From contig JADGJC010000150.1 in assembly GCA_027596075.1 (NCBI GenBank), forward strand, positions 1 to 64,000: 64,000 nucleotides of DNA. The letters are read 5' to 3'. Made by a program: the position numbers and the translations under genes. The DNA is from Rhizophlyctis rosea (taxonomy: Eukaryota; Chytridiomycota; Chytridiomycetes; Rhizophlyctidales; Rhizophlyctidaceae). A model generated the notes under the pieces. It made no database searches. It saw only the letters and a program-made list of their open reading frames with translations, and was not told the DNA's origin. Shown here in pieces: positions 1 to 11,070 of the stretch (position 1 is its first letter; the number at the start of each line of letters is the position of its first letter).

Positions 1-2380
1 GCCTAGATGAAGATAGTTTAGCCGGAGCTGTGCCACCGGCTAGCAATTTATTCTCTGACCCTGGTCAAATATCGCCGAATGATTGTAATTAGTTTACCGC
101 TTCCAATATGCAACATCGGACTTACGATGGAGACGTTTGGACTTTGTACTATAACCCGATCGCTAACGAGACTCCTCCTTGTCTCGTTATCCGAATGAAT
201 ATACAGAAGTCCACCTCTAGCCTTTGGCTCTTTTGTTGGTTCTCACTTGGTTTTGAATCATTTCTGACTTAGTGTTCGGCTTTCGCTCACGCAACATAGG
301 CCGTTCCACTCGGCAATGTCGTCCGACCACCGCAATGATTTCGTGTGTGGACTGGGATTACAGAGAAGAACTTGCATTATGAGTCTCCCTCAAGTTGAAA
401 GGGGGCGCATGAGGCCCAACTAGCTTGGTAATTTTTGCTTACGTATACATGATATCAGTATGCATCCACTGTTTGGTTCAAGTTCGCATGAGGAACATTG
501 AAGGGGAGAATGCAGAGATGGGGACCTGGGAAGCGTCTAGTAGCTCGGACGTGTAACGTGATTGGTAAGCAGAATCACACGTGACTAATTTACTAACTTA
601 GGCAGGGTCACGTGACCGTTTTGTATTCACCTCCATCGCTTACGTGTTTATTGTCGCACTTGCGCCTCCCTGGTGGTACATATGCATCCGTGTGTGTGTG
701 TGTGTGATCTTTTTGTTCATTAACTTATCTCAATATACATCCAAACAGTTAACTTCTTGTTCATTTGAGTGTGTATTGCTTCACGCAAGTCTGTTGACCA
801 GCAGTTTGGGCACCGCAATTTGACCCATTCTGGCCATATCTCATTCAAAAGTGGCTTGTGTGCACACAATCAGGGTGACCAACTTGACACAACATCCCAG
901 TGGAAGGGATGGGGGCATGGGCGGAAAGGAAATGCCCCAAAGGTCCAAAATTTTTTGGGATGTTTGAAGATTCTTGGGTTTCGGGGGGTGCTGGTGTGTT
1001 CTTGTCCTCTTTTCGTTTGCCTCCGACTCATTTCCCCCTCTTCCACCCGCAATATCTTCCCCTATGCGCCCAACCTGGCACATATTCGCAAGTTCGACAC
1101 TTTCAGAGACTGGTACCGAGTCTCACCCACTGGTGCCTCGGACTGTGTCTGTATCCTCGTCCTTCCTGAGCGCAACGACTATCCTTGGGGAATTTCCTGT
1201 CCCTACTCTCTTTCAAGTTTTGCCTTGGGCCTACCCGCGGCCGGTGCAACGCAGCGAAGTGGTTTTTGCGAAGTTGAATGCCGCATACTCAGCATCGGGA
1301 GCCGTGTTTCAGAGAACCGACCTGCCGGTGAACTTTGACGCACAACACTCCCTTCAGTTGAGGCGACGACATTTGAAAACATACTTATTGACGGCAGTCA
1401 CCCTCTTTGCTATCGTTCACCGTAACAATTCTTCCCCCCCCCCCTCCCTCCCTACTCCGTGTCTTGCAGAATCTGCCAGAGTTTCCAAATGGAGTTTCAG
1501 ACGGAAGTGGCGGGGGGCTGTGGACCCTCAACCCAGTGATGCAGTTCGGACAATAGTCAACGTCACCCGACCTTTCAACGACAAGGCCTTTCCGTAAGGC
1601 ATGTCATCCCCCAAATACTTCACAACGCTCATGAGTCTCGTTCGTCTGTTGGCGTCCGTTGGTTGCGGCGTCCAGGTTGCGGCCCTCTCACTGAGTGTGG
1701 GATTCAAATGCTTGAATTTTCAGGGGTATACAACGACGTACTCGATGATGATAGGTGATTGGGCTTTCGGGAGGAAAATTGCGGGTACTAGTGCCGGCAC
1801 CACGACACGTAATGCAGTGTCAAAGCTGGCTCCCGTTCAATGCCGGCGGTGACGGCCTGTCCTTTCTCCACATGGACTCGGCAATGGTGAGGTGAATTAC
1901 TATTTCAGAGGTTGTCGAAAGGCAGCCTTCTTATGCTGCTCTGTCAGGACACGGATCAGTCAGATTGATCCCTCCGACGCGGGGCATATTCGTATTCTCT
2001 TCCTTCAAACCGTTTTGCATCTATTTGGAACCTTCGAACCCCTGACCCTCCTGAGGTTTCGATGCTCCATGTGTACGTTTGTCACTCATCGGTTACCTCC
2101 TGCACCGACCCCCGCCTTGGCCTCTTGATTTTCAACACCGCGGAGAGGGGAGGTCAAAGCTGATGGGAATGTGGAAAACTTTGTAAGGTGATAATAAATG
2201 CATTCAATACGCAGAGTCAGCGTGGTGTTTGGTATCAATGCCAGCCATATGGGCTGCGCATTTCGAAAAAGGCTCCAAGCCAAAAAGTCGGTACGGAGAA
2301 TTTCAGAGAAGGCATCCCCAGCATGAACAGTCTCATTGAGCTGGTGTTCTTTTTCGCTGTGCGCTCGAGTGGCTCGAGTG
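1..2380. other. Gene-poor left end, no convincing gene
   Basis: Open frames of up to about 200 codons occur on both strands, but none shows a recognisable domain, signal peptide or consistent splice pattern. A short chain of plausible exons on the plus strand around 1590-1900 could be an uncharacterised multi-exon gene, but I cannot join it with confidence. The stretch also holds a (TG)8 microsatellite at 691-706 and two CACGTG sites. Confidence 0.4.
577..617. promoter_or_regulatory. Pair of CACGTG E-boxes, one in a 12-bp palindrome
   Basis: CACGTG is seen at 578-583 and again inside the perfect palindrome GGTCACGTGACC at 606-617. This is the core bound by fungal bHLH factors of the Cbf1/Pho4/USF type. 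No gene start is assigned nearby, so function is inferred only from the motif pair. Confidence 0.3.
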
Positions 2381-2429
2381 TAATTCAAATTTTCTCCGTA
2401 TGCGCTCCAACCCCCTCGCGCTCCTTCTT

Positions 2430-3840
2430 CCTCACCTCCGGCATGCTCGATCCATCCACCCAAATGCTGCTTGCGCACGCCCGGCTTCCTGCCCCGGTAC
2501 GTACAAGTTGCCATCCGCAACAGGCGCCCCCGTATCTTGCCCTTCCTGCACAAGAGATGCCCCCCCCCCCATCAATGGCCCTTCCCAATCCCAATCACTC
2601 AGCATCCGCAATATTCTTCGTCTTCTCTTGTCCTTTTTGTCCCACTGAATATCCTCACCATCCTCCATCCCTTCCCTCTTCTTCTTTTCCTTCTTTTCTC
2701 CCCATCCACCTCCCCGCCTTCCACAGCGGTTTTTCCCTTGCCTCCCGTCCCCGCCACTTCATCATCCGCAATTTCTAGAACTGAATCCTCGCCTTCAACC
2801 GCCTTGCTTTTATTCTTCTTTTCTCCTCATCATTGTCCACCTCGCCCTCTCTCCATGCTCCTCCATGACGTCCACTTCCGCCGTCTTCCTCGCCTGCTCA
2901 TTATCCTCATCCACCTGGTCACGTTCTCCGTGCTCCTCCATGAAGATGTAAATTCCGCCGTCTTTGGAAACATCGGAGGAATTGCCATCTGAGAGTTTGC
3001 TGCCACGGTCCTCTTAGGGCTTTTTGGAAGAGTGGAGCGAGGAGGTGTCGAATTGCGGATGGGTCGGATTGCACGCTGTCGGCTTCGATGACCTTGCTGC
3101 TGTCAGTGGAGGGGGGATGTCGGATTGGGCTGCGACTGGTGAGTCGATATTCGTGACCTCATCGACGATTTGCTGTTGCGATCTTTCTTGGCCTTCAGAG
3201 ATGAGACGACGGAAGTGGTGTCGAACTGGGTCCTCGCTGATGAGTCGACAGTAGGGGTCTTGGCCACAATGACTTTGCTGTTGATATTCTTCTTGAGCTT
3301 TGAAGAGGAGGAAAGGACGGAGGCGGTGTTGAATTGGGCAGCGACGGATGAGTCAACAATGGTCGTTTCCTTGCCGGAGTGTTCATGCCGGGGTCTTTCT
3401 GAGGGCTGTTCAGAGAGGGAGGAGGCGACGATGGTGTCGGAAGTTGCGCTGATTGTCGAGTCCACTTCGAGATTTACTTGGTCAACTTGACTGGTTTATT
3501 CTTGCTCTTGACCACCAGCTTTCACTGCCTTTTGTCATTCCTTTTATCGCTTCTCTGCAGCCTCGAGGGCCTTCCACCGATCCTTCTCCTCCTTCTCAAT
3601 CGCGTTTGTGCTTTCTCTTTCTCCCGCTCTCGTTCCTTCGCCTACATCGCCCCCTCCTTTTCTGCCATCTCCTTATTCTGCCGCTCGCGCTGCTTAAGCG
3701 CGTTTTCTTCCATTTTGAACAACCGTTGTTGTTCCTCGACAATGGCTCCCATGCAGACGCTGTTGCTCTTCGTGCAGCTTGGATGGCTTTTGCCCAATTG
3801 CTTGGCCTTGCGAAAATAAGCCGACTTGAGCGTTGGAATT
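2430..3840 (-). pseudogene. Decayed charged coiled-coil protein gene
   Basis: Read on the minus strand, this stretch gives long runs of protein-like, charged sequence (Glu/Lys/Gln-rich, helical) that switch frame and meet stop codons. Near 3740-3640 a run containing EEQQRLFKMEEN and LKQRERQNKEMAEKE ends at TAG. A run with KDRWKALEAAEKR around 3570 carries TAA, TGA and TAA within about 30 codons before continuing into the clean run 3465-3103. That run has two imperfect repeats of about 36 residues, each starting near VDSS and ending in a Lys-rich patch. Around 2950-2860 two copies of a unit starting MEEHGER occur, the second frameshifted, and an acidic frame continues to about 2430. No GT-AG introns remove the stops. 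Family unknown. A membrane segment in the minus frame at about 4060-4020 could belong to the same former gene. Confidence 0.5.
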
Positions 3841-4652
3841 AATAACTACACCGGTATGTTGAGGGCGACGGTGCGGGGGAGGAGGTCGGCTTTGCGGCTG
3901 GCATGAAAAAGAGAGTGATTCGAGATGCTAATGTGGATATACCGGCACTGCATGTCAGTATCGTCTCATGCGGAACATCAACAGGGACATCAATCGACCA
4001 TGACCAACCTGAACTCTCTTCCTTCCCCCACAACAATGCAATGTGCAGCAAAACGATATCAAGATCGCCACGATAAATCCGCCCACGCTCGCACTGTTAC
4101 CAGCGATCATCACAGAATGCACCTGACTCGCCTGATGCGGTTTTTCCTCACCAACTTCACTTGTTAGACGGACGTCCACCATCGGAGCACGGCATGTCAA
4201 TAGTATGAGCATTGATCCTCTTAGCTTCCCCCATTCGTCGGCTTACTTCCATTCAGAGAAAGGGGCTGACACGAAACTACACGCCGTGGGAGATCACTCT
4301 TGTTCCGTACGCTCCAACAAATGGAGGACACACAGATTTCGTTCCGATTCCCCATACAAAGTAATGCTTCTGATAATTGTTGAGATGCTTGATTGGATGG
4401 CGAATGATGCCAGTGTGCGGTCTCCTGCGATCCAATTTGTTCGGGCATCGAAGATTCTTCCTCGTCGTACGGTATTCAACCAACAGTTTGATTTCATGGC
4501 ATAACGATGAGGGTTTGAACAATCTATTTTAAAACTTTACGGTACTCTAAATGGTATTACCAGTAACGTCAAAGCGACCCGCACTCTACGCTTACAAGCT
4601 ACGAAACCATTTGCAAAAGGAACTTAAAGTGAATCAAACACTATACAAGAAT
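3841..4652. other. Intergenic or remnant sequence
   Basis: No intact gene seen. A minus-strand open frame of 85 codons (4212-3955) contains one hydrophobic stretch followed by a Cys/basic patch, which may be the N-terminal part of the decayed gene downstream. Confidence 0.35.
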
Positions 4653-5327
4653 CTACAAAGCAATCCAAAGCAATCCAGCAAAAGCAGCAACTAAGCTAGA
4701 CCCAACTCCCGCACCCAGCATTGTGCCTCCATTCTTCGTGCCCGCAGCCGGGTTGCTGGTCAAGTTCAGTTTGATATCCGTGTTCCCCGGATTGGGGATT
4801 CCGTCGAAAACATCGTCCAATCTTCCGCAGTTGAATTGACAGTGGACCGAAATGGTCTGATTGGGGTTTGCGACGCAAGACCTGATTGTGACACCGCTGC
4901 AGCCGTAGGAGAAGCATTGTGCCGTGCAACCTGCGTCGACATGTGAGATGTCAGAGATACTGCGCTTTTGCTGACGTTTTTGGACACACAGAAGGGAATC
5001 TTTCAAGCCCAAGAATAGGTAAAAGTACTTACGAGCATTGACGAACATACCCTCCGTCAATGGCGCTTGCAACGACGTGTCTTTTTTGTTCCGACAGTCA
5101 CATAGCGCGAATCCTGGCCCGTCTTTTGGGAGTTTGCACATCTCAAGTTTGGGAGTAGTGGCCTTGAAGGGGCATTGTTTCGGGAAGCCGGATCCGCATT
5201 TGAAATCGAGGGCGTCGCAGGCTTGTAGGGTGAAGTTGCCATAGAAAGGTTCGGTCGTTTGATTTTGTTGGGCGATGGTTGGGCTCAGGAGGAAAGGGGC
5301 GAGGAGGAGGAAGGTGTGTGCACGCAT
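4653..5327 (-). CDS. GPI-anchored Cys-rich surface protein
   Basis: Predicted secreted, wall- or membrane-attached protein of about 190 residues. The start at 5327 gives a clean signal peptide (MRAHTFLLLAPFLLSPTIAQ). The mature part has about twelve cysteines and several N-glycosylation sites (QNQTTE, GNFTLQ, PNQTIS, LNLTSN). The tail has small residues followed by a hydrophobic end (SSLVAAFAGLLWIAL), the usual layout of a GPI-attachment signal. One intron is inferred at 5032-4931 (GTAAGT..CGCAG); it is 102 nt long, in frame and free of stops, so a retained form would add 34 residues. Removing it joins conserved-looking Cys-rich sequence (MFVNA to RCTAQC). No known domain is recognised; substrate and partner unknown. 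Confidence 0.75.
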   Translation of the reverse strand: MRAHTFLLLAPFLLSPTIAQQNQTTEPFYGNFTLQACDALDFKCGSGFPKQCPFKATTPKLEMCKLPKDGPGFALCDCRNKKDTSLQAPLTEGMFVNARKYFYLFLGLKDSLLCVQKRQQKRSISDISHVDAGCTAQCFSYGCSGVTIRSCVANPNQTISVHCQFNCGRLDDVFDGIPNPGNTDIKLNLTSNPAAGTKNGGTMLGAGVGSSLVAAFAGLLWIAL

Positions 5328-5843
5328 TTTGGATTTGACTGCTCGAACTGAGGATGGAGGAAATTGTTCCAATGAATTTTCGGATCGTCTACCGTTCCGC
5401 GACGATCGAGGCTTTTGAGCGCTTCCGGTCGTATTGCTCTCAGTTGGGTCTAGTGAAATGGGGAGTTGCACTCGTTGCCCACCAAGGCATCCGTAGTGGC
5501 AGTGGACAGGGTAGCACCAGGGTCTATTCCGACTCCTATGTGACCACATCGTGCTGCACTTTCCTGAACATGCCATGCGCTGGAAAGAGACTCAATATCG
5601 TTGAGGAGAACCTCTCATGGTATTCTTCAAGATTTTCACGGTGGTGCTCTATTGAAAGTGCGGGCGGAGTATCAAGCAAGCAGGTCCGCGGGCGGCCTGA
5701 AGCATTCAAGAAGACGACCATCAAAAGGACGTTGCATGAGTTCGTCCCTGCCGCGGGCATCTGTCATGACATGTGTTACCAGGTGACCGTGAATATGAAG
5801 CAGAGAGTTTCACTCCATTTGAGGAATACCCCTCTTTAACTTG

Positions 5844-6405
5844 TTACAAGTATTCGCCGCCCAAACAAAGGGGACTAACTCGGCTCACCAGTCCTACAGA
5901 AGGGTCTTCCGGACCCGGAGGTCTCCGTTTGTACAGCCCACGTTGTGCAACTGCCCGTGCTGAAACCTTGATGTTTATTGGCCAGTCACTGAAACCAAGC
6001 TGAACGGAGGTGGAGATTGTGGATCTAAAACGAAGAACGTTCGAAATGAGGCGGTGCCTCACCTTCCTTTCATGCCTACCGTTCCGTAAACTGGGTTTTA
6101 GAGTTGCCACTGTAGGTCCCATTGGTACGTATTGATTCAAGCTGGGGTTGGAAGGAGTGCAGGAGTGATAAAGGGATTCGACGATTCGCAAAGGAGGTCT
6201 TTCGATCACTAGGTTTAGGGAGTGTGCTAGGAGAGCCAGCATGTCCAATAGAGACGATGCTGCGACCATGAGGTTGGTCATGCGCAGAACAATTGAGGTG
6301 GGCGTCATCGAAATGAGTGGGTGAGGAACTGCGCAAAGGAACGAGCGACGTGAGCACTGTCAGAACTACTGACCATGGGGACATTGGGGGGGTTGGTATG
6401 TCCAC
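5844..6405 (-). other. Uncharacterised open frames, doubtful gene
   Basis: Two overlapping minus-strand frames (6405-6076 and 6308-5844) look weakly protein-like, with a Leu-rich stretch near 6250. A possible intron GTCAGT..CGCAG does not join them in one frame. No family is recognised. It may be a small gene, a remnant, or chance. Confidence 0.2.
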
Positions 6406-6612
6406 TCCAGCTGTTTAGAGATGCGAAGTAAAGCATGTGGTGTTGGGGGGTATCCGAAGCACAGCGGAAAGGACTGAGCATCCTAGTGCACGCCCGGAAC
6501 GGCGCACAATACTCATTATGAATTTCCGCGTCCTTCAGTCGACGAAATGATAAGCGCGAATGATCGTCATATTCGGCAGCATTCTATTGGAATTATCTGT
6601 TCTATCTCAAAG

Positions 6613-8276
6613 TCAATAGTGTCGCGGGTTGAGAAATAATGGCGTGAATGAATTTGGCGGCGTGCGGGGCTCGCTCGCAGTCTGTGAGGGCAAGGAGCAT
6701 CGTTAGTTCCATTCGGAATTGTTCATGACATGTAGGACAACTTACTTCGAAACTTTCCTCAAAGGCGGGAGTGGGAAGTCCATTACCCAGATTTGGGGCT
6801 CGTGACGGCTCAATCCATAGCCGCATACCCATATTCCCCATCTGCTGATCATCTTGGTACGTATGCGGACTGTAAGAGTCCTGACCCCAACTTCCCCGAT
6901 CAAACCTCGTCCCTCCGTCATGCATATTATACATCGTTGACATTCTGTGATCATCAACATATATCCCGATCAGTTGTTTACTCCCGACCACATTCGTCAT
7001 CCCGCTTGCTTTCCGCACATGTCCACCCCTCGAGGAACGGTACATGGGGGTGTTCAGATAGGCATCAAGTTCGTGATCGTCATCCCTCTCCGCACGTTGT
7101 CCAATCAGCAGCTTCCGGTATGCGAGAGCATTCAAGAACCCGCCAGCGTTTGTGAAGGATACCACAATGATGTTGAGTGGATAGTAATCCTTCTTCAGCA
7201 GAAGGAGTATTGCGTAGGTTAGGTACGGAAGCCATTGGAGTACATAAATGAGGATGAAGATCGGCAGGCCGCGAGCTGCTTTGAGGAACCGTTTATTGAG
7301 TTCTGCAGTTGTGGGGCGTTTGTGCGGGGAGCTTGGCACTATGTGATGTGGGTGAAGGGCGTGGACGGTGTGGCGGGAGGATGTCTGGATGCTTGACTGG
7401 CGCTTTAAGTTTCGACGATGGACACTATGTTGGTAAAGTTTGTACGATATATGACCTTGAGGAGGATGACGGAAGAATGTCAATCTGGGGGCAGGTGATG
7501 GTGCCAGAATGCGTCTCACCATACAGCAACGAGTTCATAAATATGGCAATCGCCACCAACGACCCGTTGAAAATAAAGAGGCGTTCAGGGAGCCCGCACC
7601 ACAAAGGTTCTCGGCCGTAATCGTTAGTGACAAATGGGATGCATCCCCAAAGGAATGGAAGGCCCCAATTCATGATATTGAATCGCCAATCGTACCTGAC
7701 GTAAGATTATCTATATTGTGCACTTCAAATGTTCTCCGTTCATGCTCACCTGCCAGCCTTCAAATGTTCCTTTGCAACCAGCAGCCTCCAAAGATATACT
7801 GCCGTGCTCGTTACCCAAAATGCCGGAAGATTCTGACATTGGGCCGGAGTGTTAGTCCCACATTCCACATCGACCTTGCTCAGGAAAGATGACACGAACC
7901 ATCGCATACACAGTTCCCCAACCTAACAATACACAGGCATGACCTTCCGTGACGCGATGATGAATAACGCTTGCAATGTGGTCCGCTCCATGGAACAACC
8001 CAAAGCTAGAAGCATGATAAGGTAAGAGAGGGAGCAACCGTCCAACCGCTGTTTTGGAAAAAACTCAATAATAACGCACAGCAAGTCAGTCATCGCAATA
8101 TACATCGGGAATCGCTGCAGCACAGTCAGATCATTCTGTCGTCTGGCCAATCCCGTCATTGTAATAATGTACAAAGCCCCGCTGATGCTGAGCGTGATAG
8201 TCGAAATGGCCGTATAGTGGATAGAATACCACTGCCATGGCGGAAACCCGTTCAGTTCCAGCTGCGTCTCCGCCAT
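6613..8276 (-). CDS. cAMP-receptor-like 7TM receptor (GPCR)
   Basis: Seven-helix G-protein-coupled receptor resembling the Dictyostelium cAMP-receptor/fungal Git3-type families. The start at 8276 opens with MAETQLELNGFPPWQW. TM1-TM2 follow (ALYIITMTGLARRQNDL and LQRFPMYIAMTDLLC, the latter typical of the group). TM3 lies near 8000 (HRVTEGHACVLLGWGTVYAM), TM4 near 7800 (AFWVTSTAVYLWRLL), TM5 near 7560 (LVAIAIFMNSLLY), TM6 in RGLPIFILIYVLQWLPYLTY near 7240, then TM7 and a long Gly/Asp-rich cytoplasmic tail to a stop at 6613. At least five introns are needed. The last two joins are fairly clear: an acceptor at 7303 giving a short third loop, and an intron 6745-6682. Earlier joins were not all resolved. 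Ligand unknown. Confidence 0.72.
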
Positions 8277-9154
8277 GATGGGCAACCGGCTTCATGGCCC
8301 GTTCAAAGACGCACTGCAGCGCGCACCAGATCATATAATCAATTCCGTTGAATGATGCAGAAGATCAGTAATGAGCAGACGGACGGCTTGCATCTCGAAG
8401 GAACGAAATGTCTCACTCATTCTGGGAGCCCATTCGAATAGAACATCGACTTAGCACGACTTTTTCCTTCTCCATCCCACGTCAAGTGTCTCTGCTGTAT
8501 GCGGTTGATGCATTAGCGTAACATGTAAGAGGAGAAAGTCGTCCCTTTGGAACGGGACCCGCGACGCGTCCCTGAATCCCTCCATCCTTGTTGTGCGGGG
8601 TGGAAGGAGCTTGCCCGCTTACTCAACTGAGTAACGAAACAGGCTACGATAAGACTTTGCATGTTGCACAATTGATGCACTTGGTTGACGCACAACGAGC
8701 TAGATATATTATGGCGTCTGACTCTCTGAGGAGCACAACAGTACAGAGATATTCACAAATCGGAGCTATTACGGAGGGGGGTTCAAGCCATTTTGCCACA
8801 AACGGAGGGAGGCCAGGGGTTTGTGGAAGGCTCAAATCTTCCGCAAAGGGCAACCGGGCAACTTGCGCATTTACGCGTTTGACACCGTCCCTTCTTACAG
8901 CCCAGATCTGTGCAACCCGTTCCATCCTGAAGGACGCTCGCCTTGTTGCAGTCCCTTCAACCTTCATTGAAGGAGGTGCACCTGTAAGAGAGTGGGAAAC
9001 ATCAATCATCAGGATGACTCGCCCTCTCGCCTCGCCTGCTGATATAAAATGAACTTGAGGTACGAAGTGGCCAACCGCAGCAAAGTCCACCATCCGCGTT
9101 CTCTTGCCATCGCCCTCAATCGCAACCAATCTTCATACCTAACGCACATCAAGG
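8277..9154. other. Intergenic region between divergent genes
   Basis: Lies between the receptor (minus) and the alcohol dehydrogenase (plus). Open frames on both strands lack domain signals. Probably promoter sequence for both neighbours. Confidence 0.5.
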
Positions 9155-10588
9155 ATGGTCCAAGAAAGTTTCCGCGGCTACGCATCTCAAGAAGCAAAGG
9201 TAACGTCTTCCCACCCCCTCTTCCCATCCCATCACACCTTCCACCTAACACATCCCGTCAAAGGCCCCTCTCGAAACCTTCGAATACGCCCCCAAACCCC
9301 TCGGCGACAGCGACGTCGAAGTCCGAATCTCCCACAATGGTCTCTGCCATACCGATCTCCACATGAGGGACAACGAGTGGGGAATCAGCTCTTTCCCCTT
9401 ATGTCCCGGCCACGAGGTTATTGGCGTGATTGAAGCTAAGGGCGCTGGTGTTGGTGATGACTTGCCTATTGGTACTCGTGTTGGGTTGGGATGGATCCGT
9501 GATTCGTGCGGTAGCTGTGATAACTGCATCATTGGTAAGTCACTCGTTGTTGGATCTTGAAATCGTCTGTATGTCATGCGAGAACGCAAGGTTGCGTTTT
9601 CGAGTATCTTGTTGCTAACATTTTATACATCAGGTCAAGAAAACATCTGCACCAAGGGCTACACTGGTACAATTGTTGGACATCACGGCGGATTTCAAGA
9701 CCGTGTTCGCGTTTCCGCAAAATTCGCTTTCAAGGTCAGTTGTCAACATGAGTTAACACACTACACACAGGTGTCCGCCACATGGATGCTAACGACACCG
9801 TTCAGATCCCCGACTCCCTCGACAGCGTCTCGGCAGCTCCTCTCATGTGCGCCGGCGCAACCATCTACACCCCTTTGAGGACTTACGTCACGAAGTAGGT
9901 TGCGCCCGGATGACTGCATAGCGCATCTCGTACCTAATACCTGTCCGTACAGGCCCGGAATGAAAGTCGGTGTCATTGGCATCGGTGGACTTGGCCATCT
10001 TGCCGTCCAATTCGCACGAGCAATGGGTTGCGAGGTTCGCCCATCCATTCATGATCATTCCGCTTGATTGATGAAAAGCTGAACATTTACGACAGGTCAC
10101 CGCTTTTTCCACCACCCCCTCCAAAGAAGCCGAAGCCCGCGCTTTCGGGGCGCACCACTTCGCCCTCCTCAACGACCCTAAATACAATAATACCCAAGAC
10201 CTCCTTCTCAACACCTCCCCCTACGACATGGACTGGAGCGCCCTCCTAAACCTCCTAAAACTGGACGGCAAGCTTTGTCTCCTCGGCAGTACGTATAACT
10301 TGATGGTCGTCAAATGACTGTTTAACACCCGTACTAACCAACCCCATCCCAGTCCCCGCAACAACCCTCACAATCCCCGTCATCCCTGTCGTCTTCCACC
10401 AAAAATCCGTCGTAGGCTCTATTGTCGCCGGCCGCAAGTTCATGCGCGAGATGCTCGAATTTGCCGGTATTCATGGCATCAAGCCCCAGACTGAGACCAT
10501 GCCGTTGGAGAAGGTCAATGAGGCTATGGACCGGGTGGCAAAGAATGAGGCGAGGTATAGGATTGTGTTGGTCTCAGAGGAGAACTAA
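9155..10588 (+). CDS. Zinc alcohol dehydrogenase, CAD/Adh6 type
   Basis: Medium-chain zinc oxidoreductase that interconverts alcohols and aldehydes, most like the NADP(H)-linked cinnamyl-alcohol/Adh6 subfamily. Exons: 9155-9199, 9264-9534, 9634-9734, 9806-9894, 9953-10034, 10096-10288, 10353-10588, giving 338 residues with all phases consistent. Catalytic zinc ligands are seen in [14 protein letters not shown] and LMCAGATIY. The four structural-zinc cysteines lie in CGSCDNC and the next Cys (ENIC). The nucleotide-binding loop is [13 protein letters not shown]. The strand-2 segment ends in a Ser/Thr-rich turn rather than an Asp, favouring NADP. The natural substrate cannot be told from sequence. 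Likely cytosolic, as there is no targeting peptide. Confidence 0.9.
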
Positions 10589-11070
10589 TTCGTCTTGGTT
10601 TGGAGGTTGTAAATATTGAGATAGATGGATTATATTAGAGTCTTGAATAGAATTGGAGCAGACTTCAAATTACTGGTCATGTGATTGCCGTAGAAAAGGA
10701 CCGGGGTAGCCGATGTAGCTGGTATAGCCATGGCAGTCTCTTTCCTGTAAAAACCTCCCAATCATTGAACCCGCAATGTAAGTCTTTTGAGTTTTCGGAT
10801 TCATAGGTGGAGTAAAATTTGCAGGCTGACACGAAAAAGGTGGCTTCTCGCTGCCGCAATCATTCGACGCACATGGGGCCATCATCTAGTCCCACTAATA
10901 TGACCCATTGATGACGGGATCTCAGTCCATGCCACGAGAAACACATCTTGATCGTATCACACTCAATTTGAAGTTGGCCAGCGTCACAGCAAAAGTGTCT
11001 GTTGGAGTTTCTACCTATGTACATGGTCCGACATGAATCCATCTATTATTATGCCTTTCCCACTCCGTCA
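10589..11070. other. Intergenic region
   Basis: Separates convergent transcripts (alcohol dehydrogenase on plus, decarboxylase remnant on minus). No gene or repeat seen. Confidence 0.5.

Noticed and set aside
769..1597. Overlapping plus-strand open frames up to about 200 codons
   Set aside because: No domain, signal peptide or sensible splice continuation; frames overlap each other and look like chance.
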